DNA from: Glaciimonas sp.
GTDB taxonomy: Bacteria > Pseudomonadota > Gammaproteobacteria > Burkholderiales > Burkholderiaceae_D
Reading direction: 5' to 3'
DNA length: 64,000 nt
NCBI GenBank assembly: GCA_012927625.1
Contig: JABBOV010000015.1
Location: forward strand, 1-64,000
The notes below the pieces were generated by a model that worked only from the letters and a program-made list of their open reading frames with translations, did no database searches and had not been told where the DNA came from. Of the stretch, positions 46,104 through 55,912 are shown one piece after another (the stretch's first letter is position 1; each line of letters starts with the position of its first letter). A program made the position numbers and the translations under genes.

Positions 46104-46124
46104 TAAAGATAATGCACTGAAAGG

Positions 46125-46284
46125 TAGTCCGAAAACCTAATCCTTAATGACTAGGATGAGTAGTTCGGACTGCCTGTAGAAGTCCGACTTCTTGCGAATG
46201 GCAAGAGGCGGGCTTACTGCTTAAAATAATAGCTCTTGATTCCCGATTAGCAGTTTTAATGATTAGCGCCTGCCTGACAGGCGC
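46125..46284 (+). other. Structured narK2-narG spacer
   Basis: Outer repeats AGTCCGAA (46125-46132) and TTCGGACT (46164-46171) enclose an inner ATCCT/AGGAT pair. A perfect 7-bp hairpin GCGCCTG (46266-46272) / CAGGCGC (46278-46284) lies just before the narG ribosome site (GGAGAG). They may be processing or stability sites that set the level of narG apart from narK. Confidence 0.5.
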
Positions 46285-46299
46285 ATGTTTGGAGAGACC

Positions 46300-49200
46300 A
46301 TGAGTCACTTTCTGGATCGTTTGAAATTCTTCAGCAAGACCAAGGAAACTTTTTCCAATGGGCACGGCGCAGTCGTCAACGAAGACCGTACTTGGGAAAA
46401 TGCCTATCGGCAGCGCTGGCAGCACGACAAGATCGTTCGCTCAACCCACGGCGTGAATTGCACCGGTTCGTGTAGCTGGAAGGTGTATGTCAAAAACGGC
46501 CTGATTACATGGGAAACCCAGCAAACCGATTATCCGCGTACCCGTCCTGATTTGCCAAATCATGAGCCGCGCGGCTGTCCGCGTGGCGCCAGCTATTCCT
46601 GGTATGTCTATTCGGCCCAGCGCGTGAAGTACCCGATGGTGCGCGGCCGCCTGATGGAAATGTGGCGTGAAGCACGCAAAACCATGGCGCCTGTTGCTGC
46701 CTGGGAATACATTAGCCAAGACCCGGAGCGCTCGAAACAGTACAAATCGATTCGCGGCCTGGGCGGTTTTGTGCGGGCCAAGTGGGATGAGACCAATGAA
46801 ATCATCGCCGCCGCTAATGCTTTCACGATCAAGAAATTCGGCCCGGATCGGATCGTCGGTTTTTCGCCGATTCCGGCCATGTCGATGATTAGCTATGCTT
46901 CCGGCACTCGTTATTTAAGCTTGATCGGTGGCGTGGCCCTAAGTTTTTACGACTGGTATTGCGATTTGCCACCAGCCAGCCCACAAGTTTGGGGTGAACA
47001 AACCGACGTGCCGGAGTCGGCAGACTGGTACAACTCGACTTATCTGATGGTGTGGGGTTCCAATGTGCCGATGACGCGCACACCCGATGCCCATTTCTAT
47101 ACTGAAGTTCGCTACAAGGGCACCAAAACAGTCGCGGTATCTTCCGACTTTGGTGAAATGGCCAAGTTCAGTGATATCTGGCTGGCGCCAAAGCAGGGCA
47201 CCGATGCCGCGATGGCAATGGCGATGGGCCATGTAATCCTCAAGGAATATCACGTTACCGGAAAATCCGCCTATTTCCGCGACTACGCCAAGCAATACAC
47301 CGATTTCCCGATGCTGGTGTTGCTGAAAGAGAAAAATGGCGCACTGGTGCCGGAGTATTTCTTGCGTGCTTCGCACCTGGACAACAATTTAGACGAAACC
47401 AATAATCCAGAATGGAAGACCCTGGTCATCGACGATGCCAGCGGCGATATCTGTGCGCCGGCCGGCTCAATCGGGTTCCGCTGGGGCGAATCCGGCAAGT
47501 GGAATCTGGAAATGAAAACCGGCACTAGCGGCCGTGCGATCGATCCGCGCCTGACTTTGATCGATTGCAGCGACGAAGTACTGCCAGTCGGATTTGCCTA
47601 TTTCGGCGGCAAGGACGCCAGCGATATGCTGCTGCGCAATGTGCCTGTCAAGAAAGTTCTCATGGCAGACGGTAGTAGCGCGCTGGTTACCACCGTGTAC
47701 GATTTGACGTTGGCCAACTATGGCATCGACCGCGGTCTGGGTGGCGGTAATGTCGCGGTGGATTATGCCGACGATGTACCGTACACGCCAGCCTGGCAAG
47801 AGAAACACACCGGCGTCAAGCCGGCCGATGTGATTACCGTTGCGCGCGAGTTTGCTGAAAATGCCGATAAGACGCACGGCAAGAGCATGGTGATTGTCGG
47901 CGCCGGACTGAACCATTGGTATCACATGGACATGACCTATCGCGGCATCATCAATATGTTGATGATGTGCGGTTGCGTTGGCCAATCCGGCGGCGGCTGG
48001 GCCCATTATGTGGGTCAGGAAAAACTACGGCCGCAAACCGGCTGGACCCCATTGGCGTTTGCACTCGACTGGAATCGTCCGATGCGCCAAATGGCCGGCA
48101 CTTCGTTTTTCTATGCGCACACCAGTCAGTGGCGTCACGAAAAACTCCATACCGAAGAAATTGCCTCGCCATCAGCCGACGGTAAAGTAACGCAGATGGC
48201 GCTAATCGATTACAACGCCAAATCCGAACGCATGGGCTGGCTGCCATCCGCGCCGCAACTGGAAACCAATCCACTGGAAGTCACTCGCGCAGCGGAAGCG
48301 GCTGGCATGGATGTGACCCAATACGCAGTGGAACAGATCAAGACCGGCAAGCTGAATTTCTCGTGCGACGACCCGGATAATCCGGCCAACTTTCCGCGCA
48401 ATATGTTTGTCTGGCGCTCGAATATCCTGGGTAGTTCCGGCAAGGGTCACGAATATTTCCTGAAATATTTGCTTGGCACGCAAAACGCATTGATGAGCAA
48501 TGAAGACGGCTGCGTCAAACCGAAGGATGTCAATGTAAATCCGGTGCGCCCTGCCGCAGAAGGCAAGCTCGATTTGCTCGTGGTGCTGGATTTCCGCATG
48601 TCGACCACTTGCCTGTATGGCGACATCGTGTTGCCGACTGCAACCTGGTATGAAAAAGACGATCTGAATACGTCCGACATGCACCCATTCATCCATCCAT
48701 TATCGGAAGCGGTACAGCCATTGTGGCAGTCTAAATCGGACTGGGAAATCTACAAGGGCCTGGCTGAGAAATTTTCTGAAATCGGTGGCGAATATCTGGG
48801 AACACAAAAGGATTTAGTCCTGACGCCGCTGATGCATGACACTCCCGGCGAACTGGGACAACCATTCGATCCGAAAGACTGGCGCGCCGGCGAATGCGAA
48901 CCGATCCCTGGCAAAACCATGCCGAGCATGACCGTAGTCGAGCGTAATTATCGTGATGTGTACAAAAAATTCACATCGATTGGCCCCTTGCTGGAAAGTA
49001 TCGGCAACGGCGGCAAGGGTATCGGCTGGAAAACCGGACATGAAGTTGACGTGTTGCGCGGCATCAACCGCACGGTGCTGGAAGAGGGCGTATCGAAGGG
49101 CCAGCCGCGTCTTGATACAGCGATCGATGCAGCAGAAATGATTCTGTCACTGGCGCCGGAAACCAACGGCCATGTGGCGGTCAAGGCATGGGACGCGTTA

Positions 49201-50004
49201 TCCAAAATGACCGGGCGTGACCATACTCATCTGGCGCTGCCACGCGAACATGATTCGATTCGCTTCCGCGATGTGCAGGCACAGCCGCGCAAGATCATTT
49301 CGTCGCCGACTTGGTCGGGTCTGGAAAGCGATGAAGTCAGCTACAGCGCCGGCTATACCAATGTGCACGAGCTGATTCCTTGGCGCACATTGACCGGTCG
49401 TCAGCAGTTCTATCAGGATCATTTGTGGATGCGTGATTTCGGCGAAGGTTTGTGTGTCTACAAACCGGCGATCAATACCAAAACCACGGCGGCAATGCTG
49501 GGTGCGCAGCCCAACGGTAACAAGGAAATTGCGCTGAACTTCATCACGCCGCATCAGAAGTGGGGCATCCACTCGACTTATTCGGACAACTTGCGGATGT
49601 TGACGCTGTCGCGTGGCGGCCCGCATGTGTGGCTGTCGGAAATCGATGCCAAGACCGCCGGCATTGTCGATAACGACTGGATTGAAGTTTTTAACGTCAA
49701 CGGTACGCTGACAGCGCGTGCAGTAGTTAGTCAGCGGGTGCCGGAAGGCATGACACTGATGTATCACGCACAGGAAAAAATCATCAACGTGCCGGGCGCG
49801 GAGATGTCGGGCAAACGCGGCGGGATTCATAACTCGGTCACACGCATCGTCACCAAGCCGACCCACATGATCGGCGGTTATGCACAGTTGTCGTATGGCT
49901 TCAACTATTACGGCACGGTCGGTTCCAACCGCGATGAATTTGTGCTGGTTCGCAAGATGAAGAATGTGGAGTGGCTGGAAGGTCCGCTGAAAGAAATCGC
50001 GTAA
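46300..50004 (+). CDS. narG: Respiratory nitrate reductase alpha subunit
   Basis: The 1234-residue catalytic subunit, on the cytoplasmic side of the membrane, reducing nitrate to nitrite at a molybdenum bis-MGD centre. The FS0 cluster motif is seen at HGVNCTGSCSWKVYVKNG with a later cysteine in PRGCPRGASYSW. The aspartate ligand of molybdenum lies in the VWGSNVPMTRTPDAH region. Length and motifs are normal. ATG 46300 is used, with GGAGAG upstream; an ATG at 46285 is in frame. Confidence 0.97.
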   Translation: MSHFLDRLKFFSKTKETFSNGHGAVVNEDRTWENAYRQRWQHDKIVRSTHGVNCTGSCSWKVYVKNGLITWETQQTDYPRTRPDLPNHEPRGCPRGASYSWYVYSAQRVKYPMVRGRLMEMWREARKTMAPVAAWEYISQDPERSKQYKSIRGLGGFVRAKWDETNEIIAAANAFTIKKFGPDRIVGFSPIPAMSMISYASGTRYLSLIGGVALSFYDWYCDLPPASPQVWGEQTDVPESADWYNSTYLMVWGSNVPMTRTPDAHFYTEVRYKGTKTVAVSSDFGEMAKFSDIWLAPKQGTDAAMAMAMGHVILKEYHVTGKSAYFRDYAKQYTDFPMLVLLKEKNGALVPEYFLRASHLDNNLDETNNPEWKTLVIDDASGDICAPAGSIGFRWGESGKWNLEMKTGTSGRAIDPRLTLIDCSDEVLPVGFAYFGGKDASDMLLRNVPVKKVLMADGSSALVTTVYDLTLANYGIDRGLGGGNVAVDYADDVPYTPAWQEKHTGVKPADVITVAREFAENADKTHGKSMVIVGAGLNHWYHMDMTYRGIINMLMMCGCVGQSGGGWAHYVGQEKLRPQTGWTPLAFALDWNRPMRQMAGTSFFYAHTSQWRHEKLHTEEIASPSADGKVTQMALIDYNAKSERMGWLPSAPQLETNPLEVTRAAEAAGMDVTQYAVEQIKTGKLNFSCDDPDNPANFPRNMFVWRSNILGSSGKGHEYFLKYLLGTQNALMSNEDGCVKPKDVNVNPVRPAAEGKLDLLVVLDFRMSTTCLYGDIVLPTATWYEKDDLNTSDMHPFIHPLSEAVQPLWQSKSDWEIYKGLAEKFSEIGGEYLGTQKDLVLTPLMHDTPGELGQPFDPKDWRAGECEPIPGKTMPSMTVVERNYRDVYKKFTSIGPLLESIGNGGKGIGWKTGHEVDVLRGINRTVLEEGVSKGQPRLDTAIDAAEMILSLAPETNGHVAVKAWDALSKMTGRDHTHLALPREHDSIRFRDVQAQPRKIISSPTWSGLESDEVSYSAGYTNVHELIPWRTLTGRQQFYQDHLWMRDFGEGLCVYKPAINTKTTAAMLGAQPNGNKEIALNFITPHQKWGIHSTYSDNLRMLTLSRGGPHVWLSEIDAKTAGIVDNDWIEVFNVNGTLTARAVVSQRVPEGMTLMYHAQEKIINVPGAEMSGKRGGIHNSVTRIVTKPTHMIGGYAQLSYGFNYYGTVGSNRDEFVLVRKMKNVEWLEGPLKEIA

Positions 50005-50061
50005 AAAGGATATTCCCTCTCCATGCGCTGATGAATGCCTATAAAGCCGCAAGCGCGCTTT

Positions 50062-50173
50062 ACTCCCCTCTCCCGCTTGCGGGAGAGGGGCCGGGGGAGA
50101 GGGTGGTTGCAAGAGAGATGGGGTTGACGCGCACCCTCTCCCCAACCCTCTCCCGCAAGCGGGAGAGGGAGCT
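50062..50173. repeat. REP-like palindromic repeat pair between narG and narH
   Basis: Two copies of a CCCTCTCCCGC-centred palindrome, with CCGCTTGCGG at 50073-50082 and CCGCAAGCGG at 50153-50162, lie in inverted orientation around a 30-base spacer. They are GC-rich and unlike the coding flanks. Repeats of this kind occur between genes in many betaproteobacterial genomes and may cut or shield the narGHJI message. Confidence 0.75.
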
Positions 50174-50192
50174 AAAAAACTTGGAGTAAAGC

Positions 50193-51749
50193 ATGAAAAT
50201 AAGAGCACAAATCGGCATGGTGCTGAACTTGGACAAGTGTATCGGCTGCCATACTTGTTCCGTCACCTGCAAAAACGTGTGGACCAGCCGCGATGGCGTT
50301 GAGTACGCATGGTTCAATAATGTTGAAACCAAGCCGGGCATCGGTTATCCGAAAGAATGGGAAAACCAGGATAAATGGAATGGCGGCTGGCGTCGTAACG
50401 CGGCTGGCAAGATCGAGCCGCGTCAAGGTAGTCGTCTGAAAATCCTGGCTAATATTTTCGCCAACCCGAATTTGCCGCAGATCGACGAATATTACGAGCC
50501 CTTCACCTACGATTATGAGCGTCTGCAAAATGCGCCTTTGTCGGAAACGCCACCGACCGCACGTCCGATTTCGGTCATCACCGGCAAGGTCATGGACAAG
50601 ATCGTCTGGGGCCCGAACTGGGAAGACGATCTAGGCGGCGAATTCGCCAAGCGCAGCAAGGACAAGCTGTTCGACAACATGCAAAAAGAGATGTACGGCA
50701 CGTTCGAGAACACGTTCATGATGTATCTGCCGCGCCTGTGCGAACACTGTCTGAATCCGACCTGCGTCGCATCCTGCCCGTCCGGTTCGGTCTACAAGCG
50801 CGAAGACGATGGCATCGTGTTGATCGATCAGGATAAATGCCGCGGCTGGCGTATGTGTATTTCCGGCTGCCCATACAAGAAGATTTATTACAACTGGTCT
50901 TCCGGCAAGGCCGAAAAATGTACATTCTGCTATCCGCGAATCGAAGCCGGCCAGCCGACCGTATGTTCTGAAACCTGCGTTGGCCGGATTCGTTACTTAG
51001 GCGTCTTGCTGTACGACGCCGACAAGATTGAAGCGGCGGCATCGGTGGCCGACGTGCAAGATTTGTACGAAGCACAGCTCGATTTGTTCCTGGACCCGCA
51101 TTCGCCTGATGTCATTGCTGAAGCGCGCAAACAGGGCATTCCCGACTCATGGCTGGAATCGGCTAAAAGGTCGCCGGTCTACAAAATGGCGAAAGAATGG
51201 AAAGTTGCGTTTCCGCTGCATCCAGAATATCGCACGCTGCCAATGGTCTGGTATATCCCGCCGCTGTCGCCGATCCAGGCTGCGGCTGAATCTGGAAAAA
51301 TGGGTTTGAACGGCATTCTTCCAGATACCAAGAGTTTGCGTATTCCTGTCAAATATCTTGCCAATTTGTTGACTGCAGGCAAGGAAGCACCCGTCATCAG
51401 CGCGCTGGACCGGATGCTGGCGATGCGGGCGTACATGCGCAGCAAGACAGTGGACAAGGTTGAAAATTTGACAGTGTTGCAGCAAGTCGGACTCAGCAAG
51501 GCGGAAGTCGAAGACATGTACCACATCATGGCAATTGCCAACTATGAAGACCGGTTCGTGATCCCGAGCAGCCACAAGGAAATGGCAGAAGACAGCTTCA
51601 ACGAAAAAGGTTCGTGCGGCTTTACCTTCGGCAACGGTTGTTCCGATGGGGTGAGCGAGCCATCTTTGTTCGGCAAGAAAAAACAGGGATCGGCGATTTT
51701 CATGGCAATGCCGAAATCTCGCAAAAAACGCGAAGAAAACGTTTTTTAG
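50193..51749 (+). CDS. narH: Respiratory nitrate reductase beta subunit
   Basis: A 518-residue electron-transfer subunit with four iron-sulfur clusters. Cysteine groups are CIGCHTCSVTC, CEHCLNPTC-ASC, CRGWRMCISGC and CTFCYP with a last one in CSETC. The tryptophan in CRGWRMC marks the 3Fe-4S cluster, as in known NarH. ATG 50193 has GGAG upstream. It passes electrons from NarI to NarG. Confidence 0.97.
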   Translation: MKIRAQIGMVLNLDKCIGCHTCSVTCKNVWTSRDGVEYAWFNNVETKPGIGYPKEWENQDKWNGGWRRNAAGKIEPRQGSRLKILANIFANPNLPQIDEYYEPFTYDYERLQNAPLSETPPTARPISVITGKVMDKIVWGPNWEDDLGGEFAKRSKDKLFDNMQKEMYGTFENTFMMYLPRLCEHCLNPTCVASCPSGSVYKREDDGIVLIDQDKCRGWRMCISGCPYKKIYYNWSSGKAEKCTFCYPRIEAGQPTVCSETCVGRIRYLGVLLYDADKIEAAASVADVQDLYEAQLDLFLDPHSPDVIAEARKQGIPDSWLESAKRSPVYKMAKEWKVAFPLHPEYRTLPMVWYIPPLSPIQAAAESGKMGLNGILPDTKSLRIPVKYLANLLTAGKEAPVISALDRMLAMRAYMRSKTVDKVENLTVLQQVGLSKAEVEDMYHIMAIANYEDRFVIPSSHKEMAEDSFNEKGSCGFTFGNGCSDGVSEPSLFGKKKQGSAIFMAMPKSRKKREENVF

Positions 51750-51817
51750 GGCCGCAGCATGCCGGGTGGAAGCACCCGGCCTTCGGTACCGTTCTGATCA
51801 TCAATGAAGGAAACGCT

Positions 51818-52477
51818 ATGCAACACTTCCAGATTTTATCCGCACTGCTGCTCTATCCCGAGCCTGCGTTGCTGGAAAATTTACCCACACTTGAAGTGGA
51901 ACTCGCAAAAACGCCGTTGCTGCACGCGCCGTTGCGCCCGTTGCTGGATATGCTGGCGACGGACGATTTGATTACGTTGCAGGAACGTTATGTCACCACG
52001 TTCGACCGCAATCCATCGCATTCGCTGCACCTGTTCGAGCATATCCATGGCGAATCGCGGGATCGCGGGCAAGCTATGGTGGATTTGATGGAAGAGTACA
52101 AAAAACACGGTCTGGATATGACCGGCGAGGATTTGCCGGATTTCGTTCCGCTGTTTTTGGAATTTTTGTCGCAGGTGGATGAGCAGGAAGCGGGGCGCTT
52201 ATTGTCAGACGCGATTCATGTTCTGGCGCACATTGGCCGCAAGTTGGCAGCCAACGATAGTCCGTATTCAAGCGTCTTCGATGTATTGCAGCAATTGAGC
52301 CCGATTGCCGCCGAAGAATTGACCGAGCCACCGGTGCGCAATATGGACGAAGCGCTGGAAACTTTCGGCCCCGGTGCCGATGGTGTGGAACCCTTGCTGC
52401 AAACCCATGTCGGCGGTGCGCAACCAATCAATTTTTATCCAAAAGGGACCACCGGCAACCTCAGAACTGCCCACTGA
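51818..52477 (+). CDS. narJ: Nitrate reductase assembly chaperone NarJ
   Basis: A 219-residue chaperone that holds NarG until its molybdenum cofactor is inserted. LSALLLYPEPALLENL and FDRNPSHSLHLFEHIHGESRDRG are family hallmarks. ATG 51818 has GAAGGAAA upstream; the frame upstream of it overlaps narH and is not used. It is placed between narH and narI as usual. Confidence 0.93.
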   Translation: MQHFQILSALLLYPEPALLENLPTLEVELAKTPLLHAPLRPLLDMLATDDLITLQERYVTTFDRNPSHSLHLFEHIHGESRDRGQAMVDLMEEYKKHGLDMTGEDLPDFVPLFLEFLSQVDEQEAGRLLSDAIHVLAHIGRKLAANDSPYSSVFDVLQQLSPIAAEELTEPPVRNMDEALETFGPGADGVEPLLQTHVGGAQPINFYPKGTTGNLRTAH

Positions 52478-52526
52478 TCCAATGACAAAATAATGATGCG
52501 TTTGTGCGTCAAAAAAGGAGTACGTA

Positions 52527-53210
52527 ATGGAATATTTCCACCAATTCATCTTCGGGATTTATCCCTATATCGCGCTGGCAATCTTCCTGCTGGGCAGCCT
52601 GATTCGGTTTGATCGCGAGCAATACACCTGGAAATCCGACTCCAGCCAAGTGCTGTACGCCGGTAACTTGCGCACTGGGAATATCCTGTTTCATCTGGGT
52701 ATTATCGGTCTGTTTTTTGGTCATTTGGGCGGGTTGCTGACTCCTGTATGGGTTTGGGATGCACTCGGCATCAGCCATGGCACCAAACAATTGTTTGCCA
52801 TGGTAGCTGGCGGGATCATGGGCGGCCTGTGCCTGATCGGCATCCTGATCCTGCTGGTGCGACGCTTCACTAATAACCGCATCATGGCCGTCACCACTAT
52901 CAAGGACAAAGTCGTCATACTATGGATTCTGGCTACCCTGTTGCTGGGACTGTCATCGCTGTTCGCTTCCGCCGGCCACATGGACGGTCATATGATGGTG
53001 CTGCTGATGACTTGGGCCCAGCATATCGTGACCTTCCGGGGCGACGCCGCTTCTTTCATTGTCGAGGCGCCGCTGGTATTCAAGCTACACCTGTTCATGG
53101 GCATGTCGCTGTTTGTGATTTTCCCATTCACGCGTCTGGTACATGTCTGGAGCGGTTTTGGCGCGGTTACTTATCTCGGCCGCGCTTACCAGTTGGTGCG
53201 CCCGCGTTAA
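52527..53210 (+). CDS. narI: Respiratory nitrate reductase gamma subunit (cytochrome b)
   Basis: A 227-residue membrane subunit with five helices that takes electrons from quinol. Heme-ligating histidines are in FHLGIIGLFFGHLGG and KLHLFMGMSLFVIFPFTRLVHVWSG. ATG 52527 has AAAGGAG upstream. Length is typical. Confidence 0.96.
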   Translation: MEYFHQFIFGIYPYIALAIFLLGSLIRFDREQYTWKSDSSQVLYAGNLRTGNILFHLGIIGLFFGHLGGLLTPVWVWDALGISHGTKQLFAMVAGGIMGGLCLIGILILLVRRFTNNRIMAVTTIKDKVVILWILATLLLGLSSLFASAGHMDGHMMVLLMTWAQHIVTFRGDAASFIVEAPLVFKLHLFMGMSLFVIFPFTRLVHVWSGFGAVTYLGRAYQLVRPR

Positions 53211-53277
53211 ATTATGTGTGTGTGCGCTGCAGCAATATTGCACGGCGCACGCCAATCCCTACTGAAAGGCAAACACC

Positions 53278-54024
53278 ATGAGTATTTCAGTCAACGGCGT
53301 TGAAATCACCGACCACGCCATCGAGCAAGAATTGCCGCATCATCAACAGGCAAAGCATCCAGTCAAGCAAGCGGTAAATGAATTGATCTTGCGCACCTTG
53401 CTGCTGCAAGAAGCCGACCGCCTGGAGATTGCCGCAGAGGACGATGACGCGCGCGTCGAAGCCCTGTTCGCGCAAGAGGTGCGGGTGCCGGAAGCCGATG
53501 AAGCGACTTGCGCTACTTTTTACCGCAATCAGCCGGCATTGTTTAGCAACGGCGAAATGGTCGAAGCGCGTCATATCCTGTTTCAGGTCACGCCGTCTGT
53601 CACGCTGGAGCTGTTGCGCGACACCGGCGAGGCAATTCTGGCCGAATTGCACGTCCATCCTGAACGTTTCGATGCCTTGGCCAAGGAATATTCAAACTGT
53701 TCTTCCGGCGCAATGGGTGGCAATCTGGGCCAACTTTCACGCGGTCAGACGGTGCCTGAATTTGAGGATTTCGTGTTTCGCCTGGCCTCCGGGGAGATGG
53801 GCGAGCGTTTGCTGGAAACCCGCTTCGGCTTGCATATCGTGCAAGTGATGCGCCGGGTGGAAGGTGCGTTATTACCGTTTGATGCGGTCAAGTCGCAAAT
53901 CGCCGATCAGTTAACGCGGCAGGCGTGGCAAAGTGCAGTGCATCAGTACCTGAAGATTTTGGTTGGCAAGGCTGATGTGCAAGGTGTCAGCCTTGAAGGT
54001 GCGGATACGCCGCTAGTGCAATAG
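53278..54024 (+). CDS. Parvulin-type peptidyl-prolyl isomerase of the nar operon
   Basis: A 248-residue protein with a PpiC/parvulin domain (VEARHILFQV, then GGNLGQLSRGQTVPEFEDFVF and TRFGLHIVQV). The N-terminal helical part resembles NifM-type chaperone isomerases. No signal peptide is seen, so it acts in the cytoplasm. It follows narI by 67 bases and probably helps fold nitrate reductase; that role is inferred from position. Confidence 0.82.
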   Translation: MSISVNGVEITDHAIEQELPHHQQAKHPVKQAVNELILRTLLLQEADRLEIAAEDDDARVEALFAQEVRVPEADEATCATFYRNQPALFSNGEMVEARHILFQVTPSVTLELLRDTGEAILAELHVHPERFDALAKEYSNCSSGAMGGNLGQLSRGQTVPEFEDFVFRLASGEMGERLLETRFGLHIVQVMRRVEGALLPFDAVKSQIADQLTRQAWQSAVHQYLKILVGKADVQGVSLEGADTPLVQ

Positions 54025-54096
54025 TTCAATAGCCTGCATATGGTTGTTGCACGGTCGTATGTAGAATTTTAATATACACGCTATTGTATATTTATA

Positions 54097-54119
54097 TGCC
54101 GCAATAATAATATGCGGCA
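54097..54119. terminator. Possible terminator hairpin after the nar operon
   Basis: TGCCGCA (54097-54103) pairs with TGCGGCA (54113-54119) over a 9-base AT loop. There is no clear T-run on the plus strand, so it may be a weak or factor-assisted terminator between the nar genes and the convergent rquA. Confidence 0.45.
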
Positions 54120-54218
54120 ATCATGGCATTATTGTTCATACTCCCTATTTTTTAAAATAATCATCATGCTTGGGAAATGCTCCTATGCGCTGGCTCCGCA
54201 CATCTCCCCACATGCTCT

Positions 54219-54974
54219 TTAACGCGTCAAAACGATTTTTTGGTACAGCCCGCCGAAGAATGTTTGCTTGCGCAGGTTGGATGGCTGGATATTTTTCGGG
54301 AAATAAAATGCAAGATCGTGCTGCCAAAGATCGTCCGCAAAAGGCTCCAGACGTCTTAATAGGGCCTGCAGCGGGTACCGCAGAAGATTCCATTTGCCTC
54401 GACGATGGTAGTCGACTATGACGATTTTTCCACCGGGCTTCACTACTCTGAATGCCTCAGCCAAAGTGCCGCGGCGTACGCTTTCAGGTTGTTCGTGCAG
54501 CAGGAAAAAAATCAGCACCCGATCATAGCTGCCATCGGCAAAGCCGAGCGCCGCCGAGTCGCGTTGGAATAACGAAACGTCGGAACCGGGCGTCAGTTTG
54601 TGCTGCAGATTCTGAAGTTGGATCGGTAGCACGTCGATCACGTCCAGTGTCGCATTGCCGGTATGGCGCTGACTTAAGCGCGGGGTCAGATCGCCATAGA
54701 CACAGGCCACTTGCAGCGTGCGGCCTCTGGTTGGTTGGCCAATCTCTTCCAGAGCTGCATTACGCAGCTTCGCGTAATTGCCGAACAGGATCAGGTTGAT
54801 CAGCCACCCGCGCTCGAAAATTCTGACCGCGCGCGGATCGACATACGCCCACCAATAGTTTTTTTGCAAATATGCCGGAACCGGTAACTTAATTAATGCC
54901 GTATTGAAATCAACCTTTTTATGGGTAGCTTCGGTAGCAGAAAGCGAAGCAGATTTTGAAGCAAGATCAGGCAT
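54219..54974 (-). CDS. rquA: Rhodoquinone-synthesis methyltransferase-like protein RquA
   Basis: A 251-residue protein with a class I SAM-binding fold. LQKNYWWAYVDPRAVRIFER, LQVACVYGDLTPRL and FFLLHEQPESVRRGTLAEA agree with what I recall of RquA, which turns ubiquinone into rhodoquinone by replacing a methoxy by an amino group. Ordinary UbiE/MenG enzymes do not share the VYGD and HEQP segments. ATG 54974 is chosen to match homologue length. It is convergent to the nar operon and divergent from mobB. Confidence 0.65.
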   Translation of the reverse strand: MPDLASKSASLSATEATHKKVDFNTALIKLPVPAYLQKNYWWAYVDPRAVRIFERGWLINLILFGNYAKLRNAALEEIGQPTRGRTLQVACVYGDLTPRLSQRHTGNATLDVIDVLPIQLQNLQHKLTPGSDVSLFQRDSAALGFADGSYDRVLIFFLLHEQPESVRRGTLAEAFRVVKPGGKIVIVDYHRRGKWNLLRYPLQALLRRLEPFADDLWQHDLAFYFPKNIQPSNLRKQTFFGGLYQKIVLTR

Positions 54975-55152
54975 TATCTTCCTTGTGTTCTTTTGGCCGT
55001 AGGAGGTTATGTCATTATGACAGTCGATGCAAATTTTCCTTGTTCTTTTGCAATGGAATGTTTTTCCTGTGCACTTTGCACTTGTGTTTGGCAACAAAAT
55101 TTGGTGCGGCGGGTCTGTTGTACCTGGAATCTCTTTAACGACAAAATACGAC

Positions 55153-55689
55153 ATGACATCTCGGGTATTAGGCATTGTGGGCTGGTCCGGCAGCGGCAAA
55201 ACGACGCTGCTGGAATACTTGTTGCCGCAATTGGCGGCACAAGGCTTGCGTGTGAATGTGATCAAGCACAGTCATCACGATCTGGAGCTGGAACCGGCGC
55301 ATAAAGATAGCGCACGCTTACGCGCTGCCGGCGCATCTGAAGTCTTGCTGGCTTCGCCTTACCGCTTCGCGCTGATCCATGAATTGCGCGGCGCTCCCGA
55401 GCCGACTCTGACCGAGCAGTTGGCGCGCCTGTCTGCTGCCGACTTGACATTGGTGGAGGGATTCAAGCGCGAGCCGATTCCGAAGCTGGAAATTCACCGC
55501 CCGGATCTCGGCAAGCCGGCACTGTATCTGGACGATATCGACATTGTGGCGGTGGCGTCCGATGTTGCATCACCGTTGCTGTCGCGCCAGCTTACCTGGC
55601 TTGATCTTTCCCTGCGCGACCAGATATTGGCATGGGTAATAAATTATGCAAAAAATGGCATAATCAATAATATTGGACACGGTAGTTGA
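55153..55689 (+). CDS. mobB: Molybdopterin-guanine dinucleotide biosynthesis protein MobB
   Basis: A 178-residue GTP-binding protein that assists formation of the guanine dinucleotide form of the molybdenum cofactor, used by NarG. Walker A is [21 protein letters not shown] and [16 protein letters not shown] are family features. ATG 55153 is used because homologues begin near [13 protein letters not shown]. Its place between nar and narXL fits its purpose. Confidence 0.9.
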   Translation: MTSRVLGIVGWSGSGKTTLLEYLLPQLAAQGLRVNVIKHSHHDLELEPAHKDSARLRAAGASEVLLASPYRFALIHELRGAPEPTLTEQLARLSAADLTLVEGFKREPIPKLEIHRPDLGKPALYLDDIDIVAVASDVASPLLSRQLTWLDLSLRDQILAWVINYAKNGIINNIGHGS

Positions 55690-55912
55690 CCGATTGTCAG
55701 CCTCGATAAGCTAATGAATTTATTGAAAAATTTAATGATTAACCCGTTTGTCAAATGGGCGGTGCCGATACGGGCACGACTGCACATTTTTTGGTCTTCC
55801 TGGCTGAGTTTATCGTCCTAGCAGAATGTCGTTTGCGTTGCCCTCTTGCCTTGCCACAAAGCCCAAAAAATGCACATTCGAATCTGTCCAACTGCCGTTT
55901 CCAGGATTGCCC

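Noticed and set aside
50062-50173. CRISPR array
   Set aside because: Only two palindromic units in inverted orientation, no regular spacers and no cas genes in the window.
49198-50208. Long minus-strand open frame of 336 codons over the end of narG
   Set aside because: It lies antisense to the well-conserved narG and has a low-complexity, arginine- and histidine-rich product with no recognisable family.
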